64,000 bases of DNA from Candidatus Peribacteria bacterium (GTDB lineage: Bacteria; Patescibacteria; JAEDAM01; Absconditabacterales; Absconditicoccaceae): contig JAISKI010000046.1 in the NCBI GenBank assembly GCA_031261265.1, positions 3,880 to 67,879 of the forward strand. Reading direction: 5' to 3'. Of the stretch, positions 18,652 to 30,151 are shown in pieces. Every line of letters starts with the position of its first letter. Positions within the stretch are counted from its first letter, which is position 1. The position numbers and the translations under genes are program-made. The notes below the pieces were generated by a model. The model did not search any database and was not told the origin of the DNA. It saw only the letters and a list, made by a program, of their open reading frames with translations.

Positions 18652-19203
18652 TTATGGAGCTGGAGTTGGTGCAGGAGGTGTAGCTGGTGCCCTACCATTA
18701 CGAAGCTCTTTGAATCCTTTTCAGTATTCTGATCGTCATTTTTTGATATCTGTGCCATAATTTTTTCGGTTGCTCTTGAATTTTCCTGAGAATAAAGCAC
18801 TAGGACTAGTAAACGTTCTCCATACTGCACCTGCTACGGTATCTCGTGTATTACCCACAAATCCCGTCAACCCATGTACTCCACCTGCCACGAGTTTCGA
18901 TGGGGTATTTGCTTTTTGATATTCTCCATCGAGAGGAGCAATATAATCCGCATTATCTTTTTTTACATCCGTTTTCCAATCTCCAAAAATTTTTTTATAG
19001 TCCGTTTTTGCTTGTGATCGGTGAGTTTTGGAGAATAGTTTCCCCCAATTAAAAAGAGCATCCACTCCTTTATTTGCTGTAGTACCCAACACATCAACAA
19101 GCATTTTACTAGTGTTGACCGTAGTTTTTATAATCGGTTTTGGTAAAGAGGTAGGAGTATTTCCTAGATGTAATGCCGTGCGGCCTCGTCGATTTAATCC
19201 CAT
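18652..19203 (-). CDS. Basic hypothetical protein with Pro/Ala tail
   Basis: 183 residues, unrecognised. Lys/Thr-rich, with the tail APATPPAPTPAP. Two UGA codons near the end (KKGRSEYGKG) are glycine. It is divergent from the giant 19371 gene and has its own promoter, so the two may be co-regulated. Its KTTVNTSKMLVDVLGTTANK and KLVAGGVHGLTGFVGN stretches recall the juxtamembrane part of the 14298 protein, but I cannot demonstrate homology. Confidence 0.55.
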
Positions 19204-19233
19204 GGAGATAGAGTAAATAATAAATACGTTTTC

Positions 19234-19261
19234 ATTATATTCATTTTATATTTAAAGTCAA
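19234..19261 (-). promoter_or_regulatory. Promoter for the 18652-19203 gene
   Basis: Minus strand: -35 TTGACT (19261-19256), 16-bp spacer, -10 TATAAT (19239-19234). Confidence 0.75.
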
Positions 19262-19311
19262 GTTTTTATTTATTTTTTAGCATATATTCGTGTAGTAAAT
19301 AGTGTCAAATT

Positions 19312-19340
19312 TTGCAAAAAAAACGATTTTAGGATATAAT
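19312..19340 (+). promoter_or_regulatory. Promoter for the giant 19371 gene
   Basis: -35 TTGCAA (19312-19317), 17-bp spacer, -10 TATAAT (19335-19340), 31 bases before ATG 19371. It rules out an upstream start at 19302. Confidence 0.8.
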
Positions 19341-19370
19341 TGGCTATATTTATTATTTACCCCTAGCTCT

Positions 19371-22300
19371 ATGGCTACTCGCACTTCCCCACGTAATGCA
19401 CAAGATCATTACGATAATCTCAAAAGCAAGATCAAATTTTTACCTGATGATTTAAAAGAAATCGTTAGTGCTGATCTCGCAACCTCTTTACAAACAGATT
19501 TTTCTGCTCTTTCTCCCGCAGAGATTGAAGAGATGAAAAAGGACTTGTCCGCTTTAATGCAGAACCCTGATTTGTCTGAGTCTGAAAAAGCACAATTCGA
19601 GGCTTTATGGCTTCAAATAGGACTCCGCTATCCTACTAAGGTTGAGCGACCTCCTGAGGAACTCAGCAAACTCGTTTCGAGAGACAACCTTGCTTATGAG
19701 ATTGAGCACAATAGGGACTCTAATAAGGGAGAAGGACGACCCACAGGGAACGTGAAGATTCACGAACGAGAAACCCTTCGTTTGAATGAGATGCCTTTTT
19801 ATGATAATCTCGTAGATACTTATAAGAAAGCATTCACCATTTCTGATAACAATGAGAAAAATAAAAGATTACACCAGATTGATACAGAATTTGCTGAAAA
19901 AGTCATTCTCCAGAGAAATGAGTATATCCAGATTAATAATGTAGAGCTAAAGGTGGGAGACGCCAATTATAAATCTGAAGCACAACTCGTAGCTGAAGCA
20001 AAAAAAGCAGTAGAAGGACTAAATAAAGCAGATTTAGGATATAAAGTAGAATATCTTATTGTGGGGGGGAAAGGAACTTTTGATAATGTGTATAGAGCAG
20101 AATTAGAAGAAAAATTACAAAAGCTCAAGGGGGGAAATTCATCTGAACGTATCAGAAACGTAAGAATGTGGGCAATACAGGAATTACTTTCCGATGATAT
20201 GACTCCAGAAAAGCTCAAGGAGTTGATTGATCTCTATCAGCAAAAAGTGGATCAAGAATCAACGTATAACGTAGGAAACCATGAACCCTTACTGATTTTT
20301 AAAGAGGCACAAGAGCATTTTGGTAATAGTGAAAGACATCATGTGATTAGAAGATTGAGAGTGGATGAGCCTATTGAGATTATTGAAACTCCGAAACCAC
20401 TCGCTTTGGAACTTGAAGGGGATAATCCTCTAATCCTTGAGAAAGGAGAAGCTTTTGAAGAACCTGGATATAAAGCCACTCATGGGGACAAAGATGTGAC
20501 TGATAAAGTCGAAGTGACAGGTGTGGAAGAGATAGATACGGATAAACCAGGAGACTATGAAGTAAAATACTCTGTAGAAGTGGATGATGTAGACGATGAG
20601 GGAAAACCCATCAAGAAAAAACAAGAAAAAATCAGAATCGTCACCGTAAAAGATGATGTAGAAGAAATTGAGCATACCCTTACGCTCGAAGTCCTTGGAG
20701 CCAATCCAGCAACCCTTCAGCAGGGAGAGACTTTTGTGGATGAAGGAGCTGAAGCAACTCGAGATGGAGAAGATGTGTCTGATGAGATTAAGGTGACTGG
20801 AACCGTAGACACCAATACTCCAGGAACGTATGAAATAGTCTATACGATCAAAAAAGAATATATAGATAATGAAGGGAAAAAGCATACAAAAACTAAAACT
20901 GCGAAAAGGAAAGTAGTAGTGGAAGGAGTGGTAGTGCCTCCACCTGAACCAGAAGAAACCTTTGATATCTCTGGAGTACTCTCTAATGTGACAGAATCTT
21001 ATGAAGATATGATTTCTCGTGAAGTGGAAAATGAACTCACAAATGAATGGGGTGAGATGTCTCGACTCAATCCGAAAAAGTTTACTCGTTTCTTCAATAG
21101 AGGAAGACTGAGAAAAAAGAGAATTGAGGAAAAGAAAAAGAGCTATGGAACTGATCCATTCGTAAATAATGCAAATATTAACGATGAAATGAGTGCTCAA
21201 GCAGACAGACATGAACTTGAACTCCAAAATAAAGTTGGGAAAGTAGAAAAGAAAACTGAATTCAAATTGGAACCTGCTACGGCTACTGCTCTCAATCAGC
21301 TTGGTAAAGATTTTATCGAAGGGAAAGTGAATGAATTCCAGTTTCAGAAAGCATTTAACGATTTATTGAAAAATGATGATACGGTAAAAAGCAGTAGAGA
21401 AGAATTTAGCAAGAGCAAGAGTAAGAAGCCTAAACCAAACTTTTTAGGAACGAATATTTTGGAAAAGCTGAAACATGTGAAGGCAGAGAGAGCTTTGAAC
21501 GAGGGAGTGAAAACGTTGCTGGAAAGTTTACCTACTGCAGGAGACAAAAAATCTGTGGAAGCTCAGATTATGAAAAAGATTTCTGATCATGTGCTCGCCT
21601 TCCAGAAAGATCCACGATTTAGAGCGGAGCTGGAAAAATCAGGAGGAAAAATCGATGATGCTCAGCTTTTGCTCCATTTGAAAGATAAAATCGCAAAAGA
21701 GCAATTAGCCCTAGGAAATCTGAATATTAAATTGGATCTCCTCGACAAAGGACAGGGGGCATACCAAATCAATAATAAAGATCGTGAAAACTGGGTCTAC
21801 AAGGTTGGACATTGGATGGATAAACTTCCTCGATGGGGACAGGCTCTGGTAGGTGTAGGAATGGGAGGTATTATCATGGGAGCTGGAGGACTCGCAACCG
21901 CTGTCGGAGCATCTGCAGTGACGGCAGGAGGTGTGACAGCAGTAGCATCAGGGATTGTAGTAGGATTTAGGACTTTTGTGAAGAAATGGACTCACCATAC
22001 AAAAGAACAAAATACTCATGAAAAAGATACTACCAGAGATTTCGCAAATGTACAAGCAAAAATGGCTCAGCGAAGAGCTGAAAAAGACGATAAATCTTTG
22101 AGCTGGTGGAAGAGATATAAAGCGAAAAGACAATATGAACTTTATGAAACCACGACTCAAAGTGCAGATAAATTCGCTGACACCAGACAGCTTTCTGATC
22201 TGATCATGAAAGGAGTGGCAGGAAATGCTTTATCTGTAGAGGAAGAAAATGCTTTCAACGCGGTTGTTTTGGATGCATATGCAAGATTGGATTTTTATAG

Positions 22301-25300
22301 AAATAAGGGACATAATTATCTGAAGTCTGAGAATGTAAACCAGATTGAGCAGGATTTTCGTGCTCTAGAGAAGTCTCTCCAACTGGTAGCAGAAAGACAA
22401 GGAGGAACACTAACCGATATCCCAGCGTTGATCCGTGCACAAAATGCTGATGGAAGTGCCGTGAATTACAATGAGTTGAGAGGTGAATTTGAGAAAGATT
22501 ATCAAAAAGCCAGAACAAAGTTCTGACAAGAAAGAGCACGACTTGCCACCAAATGGGGACTTACCGCAGGAGCTTTGGCAGTGGGAGCGAGTGTAGCATC
22601 ACAGTATTTTACTCATTCTGGACTCTTTTCTGAACAACATGAAGCTGCAAATATCAATTTGGGAGATGCTCAAACCGACTTTGCTCATAATGGAGCTAAT
22701 CTCTATGAAGATACCGCCCATAACATAGCAAATCAAACAAAAGCAATGTTAGACCCTGCAACACATCCAGATTTAGCAGATGCTTCTCAAATTAATGTAA
22801 ACGTCTATTCAGGAACTGATACCGTTGTAATGATGAAAGGACAAACAAGGGCTACGCTGTCGGAATATACAAGACTTCTCAACGAAGCAAAAGACTATAT
22901 CAATACTACTCCATTGGATGCTACTACAAAAGCAAACGCTCTGGAGTATCTCAATAATCATACTTGGGAAAATGTACATGGAATGACCAATGATTATCTT
23001 GGATATATAAGAGGATTAAAATCCTTTGAGGGAATCGTACAAGGGCATATTGATTCAGGATCTACTATCCCATTAGATTTTCATTATGTGACGGGAACTA
23101 AGACCTTTACCGATAAAGTAGGAGGAGGAATTTTGAACATTACTGAAAAAGCTGTTGATGGTGCTTTTGGTGTAAAAGACAGAATTTTAGCAAGTTTTAT
23201 TCCTGTAGTAGCTGGGCTCACCTCTAATACATTCAGAAGAAATGGCAAAGACGTTGAGAAGCCACAGTATGGGAAAGATGCGATTTTGGTTCGCAATAAT
23301 AAACAAGGTGAAGTCGATCTCGTAAAAGTAGATACCAATAATAGACCTCTAGCTGGAGCAAAATTTGTCGTAAAAGATGCGAATGGAAAAGTAATTGATT
23401 CTTGGGAGACAGATGATCAACCGCATAAAATCACTGGACTAAACGCTGGTACTTACACGGTAGTAGAAACTGATCCTCCTGCTGGACATCAGCTCAGCGA
23501 TGAAGCTATGGAACTTATAGTGGATAATGAGGGGAAGGTGACGAAGAGAAAAATCAGTAGAAGCCAGGTTCCTGTGACTCCGATTGTTGATACTACTCCT
23601 GAAAAAAATACTGATAAGAAAAAAGAGAAAGAGGAAAACACAGAAAAAACAGAAGTTGAGAAAATAGCAAAAAAACACGAAGAACTCTATGCTAATGAAG
23701 CAAAGATAGAAAAGGTCTTTGAAAAATATCCTCAACTCTGAAAAGTTTATAATGCCTTAGTAGAAAAGGGGAAGATCAAAAAATTAGTTTTGGATGACAC
23801 AACCTTTGTCTCTACAAATGATAGAGATGATGGCAATGGTGCAATTATCACCTTGGGAAGCAAATATAATGAAGGTATGCGATATCAGCAAGATAAACTT
23901 TTCAAAAATCAGACTGATGATTTAGCTCGCAAGTTAGCTCATGAATTAATGCATACAGTGGTGCCTACGGTAGTGATGAAAGAAAATGCCCCTCTAGCTA
24001 CCCTCTTCACAGCATTGAAAGAGGTGAGAAAATATGATGAAAAGAAAGGACTCTCTATGTTAGTAAGTAAATATTTAGGTACTTACCAAGGAGCAGGATT
24101 ACAAGCAAGTGAGGATATGACCGAACTTTTTGCAATGTATCTCATCAAGCCTGAGCATTTGAAGGAGTATTTGACGAAGTATCTTGTGAATATTTCCGAT
24201 ACTGAAGCAGATCGCCTTGGGTTGAAGAAACTTTCTCCTGAAGTGGGAGCCTATATGTATGAACTTATAGATAAAAGTCTCAAAGGAGTGGTAAAAGGAG
24301 ATATATCTGATATTGAGAAGCAAATTGATAAAGTAAAATTAGGAATAGAACCAGAAAATGGGAAAGCTGAGGTTTTCAGTACTGAGGGGAAAAGGAAGCT
24401 GACTTTTAATGAGGAGGGAGAATTGATTTATAAGGATATAGAAAAAGAGGACTTAGAAGCTAAAAAGAAGGCTGAAATCGAGAAAAAGAAAAAGGAGCTT
24501 AATGAAGACACGATTGAAGCTCTGAAATTTACTGATCGTCGCATACAACAGGAAAAGATAACGATTGATGGAAATGATTACCCTCCTCTCGTTAAAATTC
24601 ATGATAGACCTGTAAGTCTGATTAGTATTTGATGAACAATTGTCCCTTTCTATATTACCACGGGGCAGGGTGGAAAAAATCTTAAACCAGGTTGGTATCC
24701 CTTCTTTGGATATGGTAAAGATGGATGGTTAAACAAAACTCATGGAAAAGATATGGCAAACTATTATGAAGAATTTGTGGGTCAAGAAGTAGCAAAAGTT
24801 TGGAAAGACGTTGCTGAGGAACTGGCCAAACAATATGGAACAGATCCAGAAAAATTTCAGGCTACTTCTTTAATAGGAGAGGAGAATCGTCCTATTTCTG
24901 AGTTTGCAGATAAATTTGAAGATCATCTCAACGAGAAATTACTCGTTTCTCCTGTAAATAATACTGAAGATCCTACAGAGAATATCAAAAAAATCGGAGC
25001 ACAGATCGGGAAAGATTTGAAACTAGTGGATCCTAAAGAAAAAATGATAAAAGAGGCTAGACTAAGAGAGATTACTAGTAAGATTGGTAGTCAGACTTTG
25101 ATAGAAGCTTTAAAAGAAACAACCAAAGAATCTGATTCTCTCGTAATAGAAGGACTTTATAATGGGGATTTAAATAACTATTGGAATGAAATACTTGTTC
25201 TATTGCCAAATCTCAAAAAACTGACAATCAAAGGAGACGGTACAGAAAAGATCTCTATTGGTGAATACTCTTCTCCAAAGATCTCTACTGAAGTATTGAA

Positions 25301-25556
25301 AGATTTTAGGACAAAGCTCGTAGAATTAGAGCTTCCTGATAATGCCATTTATGAACTGTATTGGTTGAAAAAAACTGATGCTGATGAGAATATCTCTCTG
25401 AGAAAAGTAGATTTAACGAGGAATAAGATCGATATCTTAAAGTATGAAGATTTAAAAGATTTACCAGAAAATGCTGAAGTAATTTTTAGAGAAAATAGTG
25501 TTTGAAAAAAAGAGGGAGATGTCTCTATAGTTAAGGCAAAAATTGTGGGATTATAA
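19371..25556 (+). CDS. Giant 2061-residue multidomain envelope protein
   Basis: A single frame when UGA is glycine (22524, 23739, two in tandem at 24630-24635, 25503). No N-terminal signal peptide. Order: helical N-terminus; two DUF5011/Ig-like repeats (about residues 345-520; NPLILEKGEAFEEPGYKA and NPATLQQGETFVDEGAEA); charged helical region; Gly-rich membrane hairpin (about 823-870; GVGMGGIIMGAGGLATAV); another hydrophobic stretch near 1065; a SpaA/Cna-B-like domain (about 1305-1385; VDLVKVDTNNRPLAGAKFVV and AGTYTVVETDPPAGH); a zincin-like motif HELMH at 1524-1528 with a possible third ligand in SEDMTELFAMYL; and an LRR-like C-terminus (LVELELPDNAI, LRKVDLTRNKI). Start at ATG 19371, fixed by the promoter. 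Role unknown; a surface adhesin or peptidase complex is an inference from the domains. Confidence 0.8.
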
Positions 25557-25567
25557 TGTAAAGATCA

Positions 25568-25604
25568 AAAAAAGCGGTACCCGATAAGGTCCGCTTTCTT
25601 TCTT
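25568..25604. terminator. Bidirectional terminator
   Basis: AAAAGCGG ... CCGCTTT stem-loop with flanking A- and T-runs between the convergent 19371 and 25617 genes. Confidence 0.75.
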
Positions 25605-25616
25605 AAGTTTTAGATG

Positions 25617-26576
25617 TTATCTTATAATTATCTGTGGAACAACTTTTTTAAATGCATGTTCAAATGCATTATACCATTCTTGGTCAGGAGTTGATGTCCC
25701 AACATATCTTGCTCTATCGATCTCGATATAGATCTCCTCAGGAAGCTGAGGGATATTTACAAAATATGGAGAGAAGTCTAACTCCTCTTCTCCCTTATAA
25801 TTATAAGCGTTCTTTTCATCATTATTTTCTAACAAATCCGAGTGCAAAAGAAAGATGTGAAAATATTTCTTTTTCCATGTATTTCCCAATGGAGTAAGTA
25901 ATTTTGTACTTTTCATATCTCCTTTGAAACCTTCAAGATCCTCTTGGATCTCTAGATTCATTTGTTCTATACTTCCTTTTTGAATGGGATGTATATCAGG
26001 AAAGTCATTACATCCGATTATTTCCAAATCCAATGTAAAATCATTTCCCTTTTCAATCCATTCAGCTATCTTCGCTTCAGGAAATTTAATGAGAAGTTTT
26101 TTTAGATTAAAATCCTTATGATAACCTCCCGTTAAATCCCATGCTATCCCAATAGCCTTGAAGGGTACCTTATCTTTTCGCCATTCGGCGAAGGCTTCTA
26201 TTTTTTTTGCCAATTCAGCCTCAAGACCTCTTTTACTATATTTACCTGCACCAATCATTGCTTCCAAACGAACATTTTTGTCTCTTTCTGTGAGACAGAG
26301 TCCCTCTGTACTGAAAGTATCGGTATAATGATAGAACTTACCATTTTTATCGGTAAAACTACCTTCCCAGGTAATCGTAAGTGGTTGGCGAGCGTCTGCC
26401 ATCAACAATCGTTGCTCACGAGGGGGAATAGAATCAAAAGATTCTGTTCCTTCATTGATATTCACGATTTGCTTACGAATTAGCGTATCAGCAATAGGAT
26501 TATTACCACAAGATGATACCAAAGTAATCATAACAATTGTTGTTATGATCATACTGATTTTTTTTATTGTTGTCAT
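25617..26576 (-). CDS. Lipoprotein, function unknown
   Basis: 319 residues. A basic start (MTTIKKISMII) leads into a hydrophobic stretch and a lipobox LVSSCG, so a lipidated, membrane-anchored protein is likely. The mature part is unassigned: RQPLTITWEGSFTDKNGKFY, an acidic core and IYIEIDRARYVGTSTPDQEW near the end. It starts 19 bases after the 26596-27912 gene on the same strand, so they are likely cotranscribed. No UGA. Confidence 0.65.
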   Translation of the reverse strand: MTTIKKISMIITTIVMITLVSSCGNNPIADTLIRKQIVNINEGTESFDSIPPREQRLLMADARQPLTITWEGSFTDKNGKFYHYTDTFSTEGLCLTERDKNVRLEAMIGAGKYSKRGLEAELAKKIEAFAEWRKDKVPFKAIGIAWDLTGGYHKDFNLKKLLIKFPEAKIAEWIEKGNDFTLDLEIIGCNDFPDIHPIQKGSIEQMNLEIQEDLEGFKGDMKSTKLLTPLGNTWKKKYFHIFLLHSDLLENNDEKNAYNYKGEEELDFSPYFVNIPQLPEEIYIEIDRARYVGTSTPDQEWYNAFEHAFKKVVPQIIIR

Positions 26577-26595
26577 GTCTTTTTTATTTTATGTT

Positions 26596-27912
26596 TTACT
26601 GTTGTTGATTAACTCCTAAAGCGTCTCTCAATTTCTTAAGAGGAAGACCTGTTTTTTGTTCCAGAGTATCTATAATCTCTTTGAAACATTGGATATAAGA
26701 TTTCCAATTAGTATCCTCTTCTGTACGAGATAAATCATCAATGTCTTTTTGAATTGAATTGATAGTCCCCTCATAGGTCTGTCTGATACCATTAGCATCT
26801 CCCGAAGGGATTGCTTTAATCTGTTTTTCCAAAGAGAGAATTTCTTTACTCTTTTGTGTATACTCTTTTTTCAGACTTGATGGCAACCATCTTTTATGTC
26901 TTACTCCACGGAAGAAATAATGCATATAAAATAGTCCCAAAAAAATGATAGCAGTTGCAATAACGAGAGTACCAATAATACAAAACGCTAAAGCTCCTGT
27001 AGATAGTAATTCGGGAGAAAGACTATGTCTCATAAAAGCCGCTTTCAAGAACCATCCTGATTTTGCAAGACAAACGATAAAGCCTAAAACAACAAAGAAC
27101 GACCCAATTCCACTTTTTTTTATCTTATATTCGTCAGGTTTTCCATCACGGACTTGTTTTACATCCGTATGCTCTGCAAACCATTTAGCGGTTAAAGAAG
27201 TAGAATTGGATTTAGTAGCAAAAATATCGTCATCTAACGTCTTTTTACTCTGTTTTTTTCTCTCGTTTAAACGCTCCAATTCTTCTGCCAAGCCTTCAGC
27301 TTCATATTTCGCTTGGTCATGTAAATACAAAAACCAAGTTCCAACAAGAGAACCAGCTAAATTAATTAACACAAGATTGAAGACATCTTCTACCGCGAAA
27401 ATCATAATTCCTGCTTGTATAGCGGACTCAAAGAATCCAAGAACACAGAATATTCCAAGAAAAGTTAATAAGTACCGTAGGAAAGAATAGTTTTTAAAGT
27501 ATTCTTTGTCTTTTTCATCCAACCAATTCTCGTTGGCAATAGTATTGAGTTCTACTTGAGCAGTATTCTTTTCTTGCCTAAGTTCAGCCAATACTCCTGC
27601 GTTGGATTGTACATTGTTAATTTTTCTATCTCTTTCGTCTTCTTTCGATTTTTTGAGTTTCTTTTTCGCATCGATTTTAGACGCATTATCGCTTTGAGCA
27701 ACAATTTGTTTATCATAGGCATCTCGAACGAAATCGATAGTATCAATGAAGTTAGCATCGTTGGCTCCAGAATTTTTTACAAACTCTTTTGCTCGACCTT
27801 CATAGATCTCATCTGTTTCAGCTTCTTGTCTGCCTTCAAATGTTGAAGACCTCACATTGGAAAGTATTCCCAATACTTGATCCAAAGGAAGAATGTTTTT
27901 AATTTCTTTCAT
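26596..27912 (-). CDS. Polytopic membrane protein with coiled coil
   Basis: 438 residues, unrecognised. A soluble N-terminus of about 145 residues with a charged coiled coil, then two hydrophobic segments (LRYLLTFLGIFCVLGFFES, VFNLVLINLAGSLVGTWFLY), a coiled-coil loop (AEELERLNERKKQSKK), two further segments (IGSFFVVLGFIVCLA, GTLVIATAIIFLGLFYMHYF) and a Lys/Glu-rich C-terminal coil. Upstream of the lipoprotein gene at 25617. No UGA despite its length. Confidence 0.6.
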   Translation of the reverse strand: MKEIKNILPLDQVLGILSNVRSSTFEGRQEAETDEIYEGRAKEFVKNSGANDANFIDTIDFVRDAYDKQIVAQSDNASKIDAKKKLKKSKEDERDRKINNVQSNAGVLAELRQEKNTAQVELNTIANENWLDEKDKEYFKNYSFLRYLLTFLGIFCVLGFFESAIQAGIMIFAVEDVFNLVLINLAGSLVGTWFLYLHDQAKYEAEGLAEELERLNERKKQSKKTLDDDIFATKSNSTSLTAKWFAEHTDVKQVRDGKPDEYKIKKSGIGSFFVVLGFIVCLAKSGWFLKAAFMRHSLSPELLSTGALAFCIIGTLVIATAIIFLGLFYMHYFFRGVRHKRWLPSSLKKEYTQKSKEILSLEKQIKAIPSGDANGIRQTYEGTINSIQKDIDDLSRTEEDTNWKSYIQCFKEIIDTLEQKTGLPLKKLRDALGVNQQQ

Positions 27913-28020
27913 CTTTTAGATTGTTTTTTGTCTCACTGCTCCTTTTTCATTTTTTCGGAGACTGGAGAAATTAATACTTATTTTATTTTGTGAATTCTTT
28001 TTTAAAGTAGTTGAATTCAT

Positions 28021-28650
28021 CTACTCTTTTTGAGAATACGTTGTCACCACAGCATTAAAGATCCCTTTAACCTGATCTTCTCTCTCTGCCGATCCAACGA
28101 TAGCGTACAAACTTTCTTCTATTCCATATGTTGTCTCAAAAGAAACGATCGTCTCTTCCAAATCATCATATTGCTTTTCAGAAAGCAGTTTTTCAATCAA
28201 TCTTTTTCGTTCTGAGAAGTCTTGCTCCTCTTCCCTAGTAGAAAGTTCGAAATAGATCCACAATAACTCGTCCCGATAATAAAAAAGTTTTTTTTGCCGA
28301 TCTAGGAGACTAGCTGAAAACTCCTTCAACGGAAGTGTTATCTTTTCAAATGTCCAACTGTAGACTAATTGAAACACATGATTGTAGCCAAGATACTTTG
28401 TAAATTGCCTTCTAGTACACAAATCAAAAGGATGATCTGTCCCTAAAAAGGTACAAATTTCTTGGATACTGTCGTACGCTTCTTTCGCCGATAGTTTTCC
28501 ATTTTTTAGTTGTGAGATGTACTCGGTGATTAAACCAAGTACCTTTTTCTGTCCTGGCGGTGGCAAAGAAAGAAACTTACGTCTACTTTCTTCTCCATAC
28601 ATCACTGCAGAAGAAATTCTCTCACCCAGTCTTTTAAAACTAAGTTTCAT
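28021..28650 (-). CDS. Hypothetical protein, 209 aa
   Basis: Unrecognised soluble helical protein with many Glu, Leu and Tyr residues (LSSREEEQDFSERKR-like patches, FFYYRDELLWIYFELST). Promoter at 28709-28737 and an A-rich leader before ATG 28650. It could be cotranscribed with 27912, 108 bases downstream. No UGA. Stop TAG. Confidence 0.55.
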   Translation of the reverse strand: MKLSFKRLGERISSAVMYGEESRRKFLSLPPPGQKKVLGLITEYISQLKNGKLSAKEAYDSIQEICTFLGTDHPFDLCTRRQFTKYLGYNHVFQLVYSWTFEKITLPLKEFSASLLDRQKKLFYYRDELLWIYFELSTREEEQDFSERKRLIEKLLSEKQYDDLEETIVSFETTYGIEESLYAIVGSAEREDQVKGIFNAVVTTYSQKE

Positions 28651-28708
28651 AAATTACTATTTTTTAATGTTAATGATCACATCATCAGAAATAAATCTGA
28701 TATTGATG

Positions 28709-28737
28709 TTTATAATGATATATATATCAAAAGTCAA
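28709..28737 (-). promoter_or_regulatory. Promoter for the 28021-28650 gene
   Basis: Minus strand: -35 TTGACT (28737-28732), 17-bp spacer with ATATATATAT, -10 TATAAA (28714-28709). A second TTGACT lies 5 bases upstream. Confidence 0.72.
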
Positions 28738-28849
28738 GTCAATTTTTATAAAATATCATATTTAACCATATGCAAATTTTGATTTGAAAATACCAAGGAT
28801 ATCTCTACCATAGAGAGTGATCAAACTTTTACCTTTTTACTCTTCTCTC

Positions 28850-29197
28850 ATGTCACAAATATCAGACAACCAACAACCTGAAATCACCAACGATGAACAG
28901 TTTCTCGATGAAACGCTTACTCTCGCTGGATTTGACCCTGAAAGGGATGATTTTGAGTTGCTAAAAGAGGAATTACTCCCCTTACTTGAAGAGAGAATTA
29001 CGCTAAAAATCTATCAAGCATTGCCTACCGAGGAGGATAGAAAAGCCTTTGATAAAATGATGACTTCTGATGAGGAAGTGGATTCTGAAGTGATCAATGA
29101 TTTTTTCACCTCAAAAATTCCGAATTTTGATGACTTTATGGCGGATATCTATATCGAATTTCAAGATGAATATCTAGAAGCCATGAAGGGAGAATAA
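28850..29197 (+). CDS. Small acidic protein
   Basis: 115 residues, very acidic and helical (LDETLTLAGFDPERDDFELL; NDFFTSKIPNFDDFMADIYI). No family assigned; similar small acidic proteins (DUF5663-like) occur in CPR genomes, but this is only a resemblance. ATG 28850 is used. It ends four bases before the convergent 29202 gene. No terminator is visible between them. Confidence 0.55.
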   Translation: MSQISDNQQPEITNDEQFLDETLTLAGFDPERDDFELLKEELLPLLEERITLKIYQALPTEEDRKAFDKMMTSDEEVDSEVINDFFTSKIPNFDDFMADIYIEFQDEYLEAMKGE

Positions 29198-29201
29198 GCT
29201 T

Positions 29202-30041
29202 TTATTTCTCTAGTTCCCACTTTAGCACCTTCAAATATTCTGCGAAGATTCCATCCTTTTTGCTTTCTCCCGTTCGAACATCATTTTCATATCCTTCTCG
29301 GAAATACTTTGGAGATGCGGGAGTAATGGCTCCATAGACAGTAGCACCGCTAAGTCCATTGTAAAGTGCGGAAAATCTCAAAAGATCCGTCTGAGTCGCT
29401 CCCGTGTAGCTCAGTCCAATATTGAGTCAATCTGCTTTATTTTTGTCATTGTATCGACTAATTTTCGTCTTTGAAAAGTCTAGAAAATCCTGCACCGTCT
29501 GCAGGAAAAGTTCTTCGGTGATTTCTCCTGTCCCATAGTCCTTACTCACGATCTGGAAAGGTCCATCCCCGTTTCTCGGAAGTGCATAGCTACAAGTTGA
29601 TTCTCTATATCGCACTGCGATAGTCAAAGGAGTAGGAAAATTATTTACAAAGCTGAGATTATCGAGCGTATTATACCGCCCAAGACAATTACTAGCTACC
29701 TCATCATCCAATAAAAGTTTATCTCCATATTTTTCTAAAAACTCAGCTTTTACGGTTTTACTCTGCTGAATAAAGAGATTTTTTCTATTGGTAATCTGGG
29801 TAAAACTCCAATCCCTCAAACTGGTGAGAAGATAGCTCAATCTCGTATCATACCCTTCTACAGCTTTTTGGAGCTTTGCGAACTGCTGATAATACTTCCA
29901 TAAATCTGCATTATCTGCGGAAGAGAGTGCATTTTGAAGATTAGTGAGCTGTTTAGTATCGGTATCGGTGGGAGTATACGCCTGAGTATATGCAAAAAGT
30001 CCAAATCAGACCACCAAAAGAGAAAGAAAAATTTTTTTCAT
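29202..30041 (-). CDS. Secreted protein of unknown function
   Basis: 279 residues. The signal peptide MKKIFLSLLVVGFGLFAYTQ contains a UGA-coded Gly. The mature part begins with a helical coil (LTNLQNALSSADNADLWKYYQQFAKLQKAVEGYD). Later come ALPRNGDGPFQIVSKDYGTG and KNKADGLNIGLSYTGATQTD, where the UGA at 29427 supplies Gly. PASPKYFREGYENDV near the C-terminus looks like part of a muramidase-type domain but is not conclusive. Confidence 0.6.
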
Positions 30042-30107
30042 CAGCAAAACAGATAGAAGATAAATCCCCTTAAACTTAGGAATATGAAAAAGAAATGCAA
30101 GTGTAAA

Positions 30108-30130
30108 CAAAAAGCCCCAGAAAGGGACCT
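30108..30130 (-). terminator. Terminator for the 30152-31165 gene
   Basis: Minus strand: GTCCC, TTTCT loop, GGGGC, TTTTTG, 20 bases after the stop. Confidence 0.6.
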
Positions 30131-30151
30131 TTACATATAATAGTGTAATAA

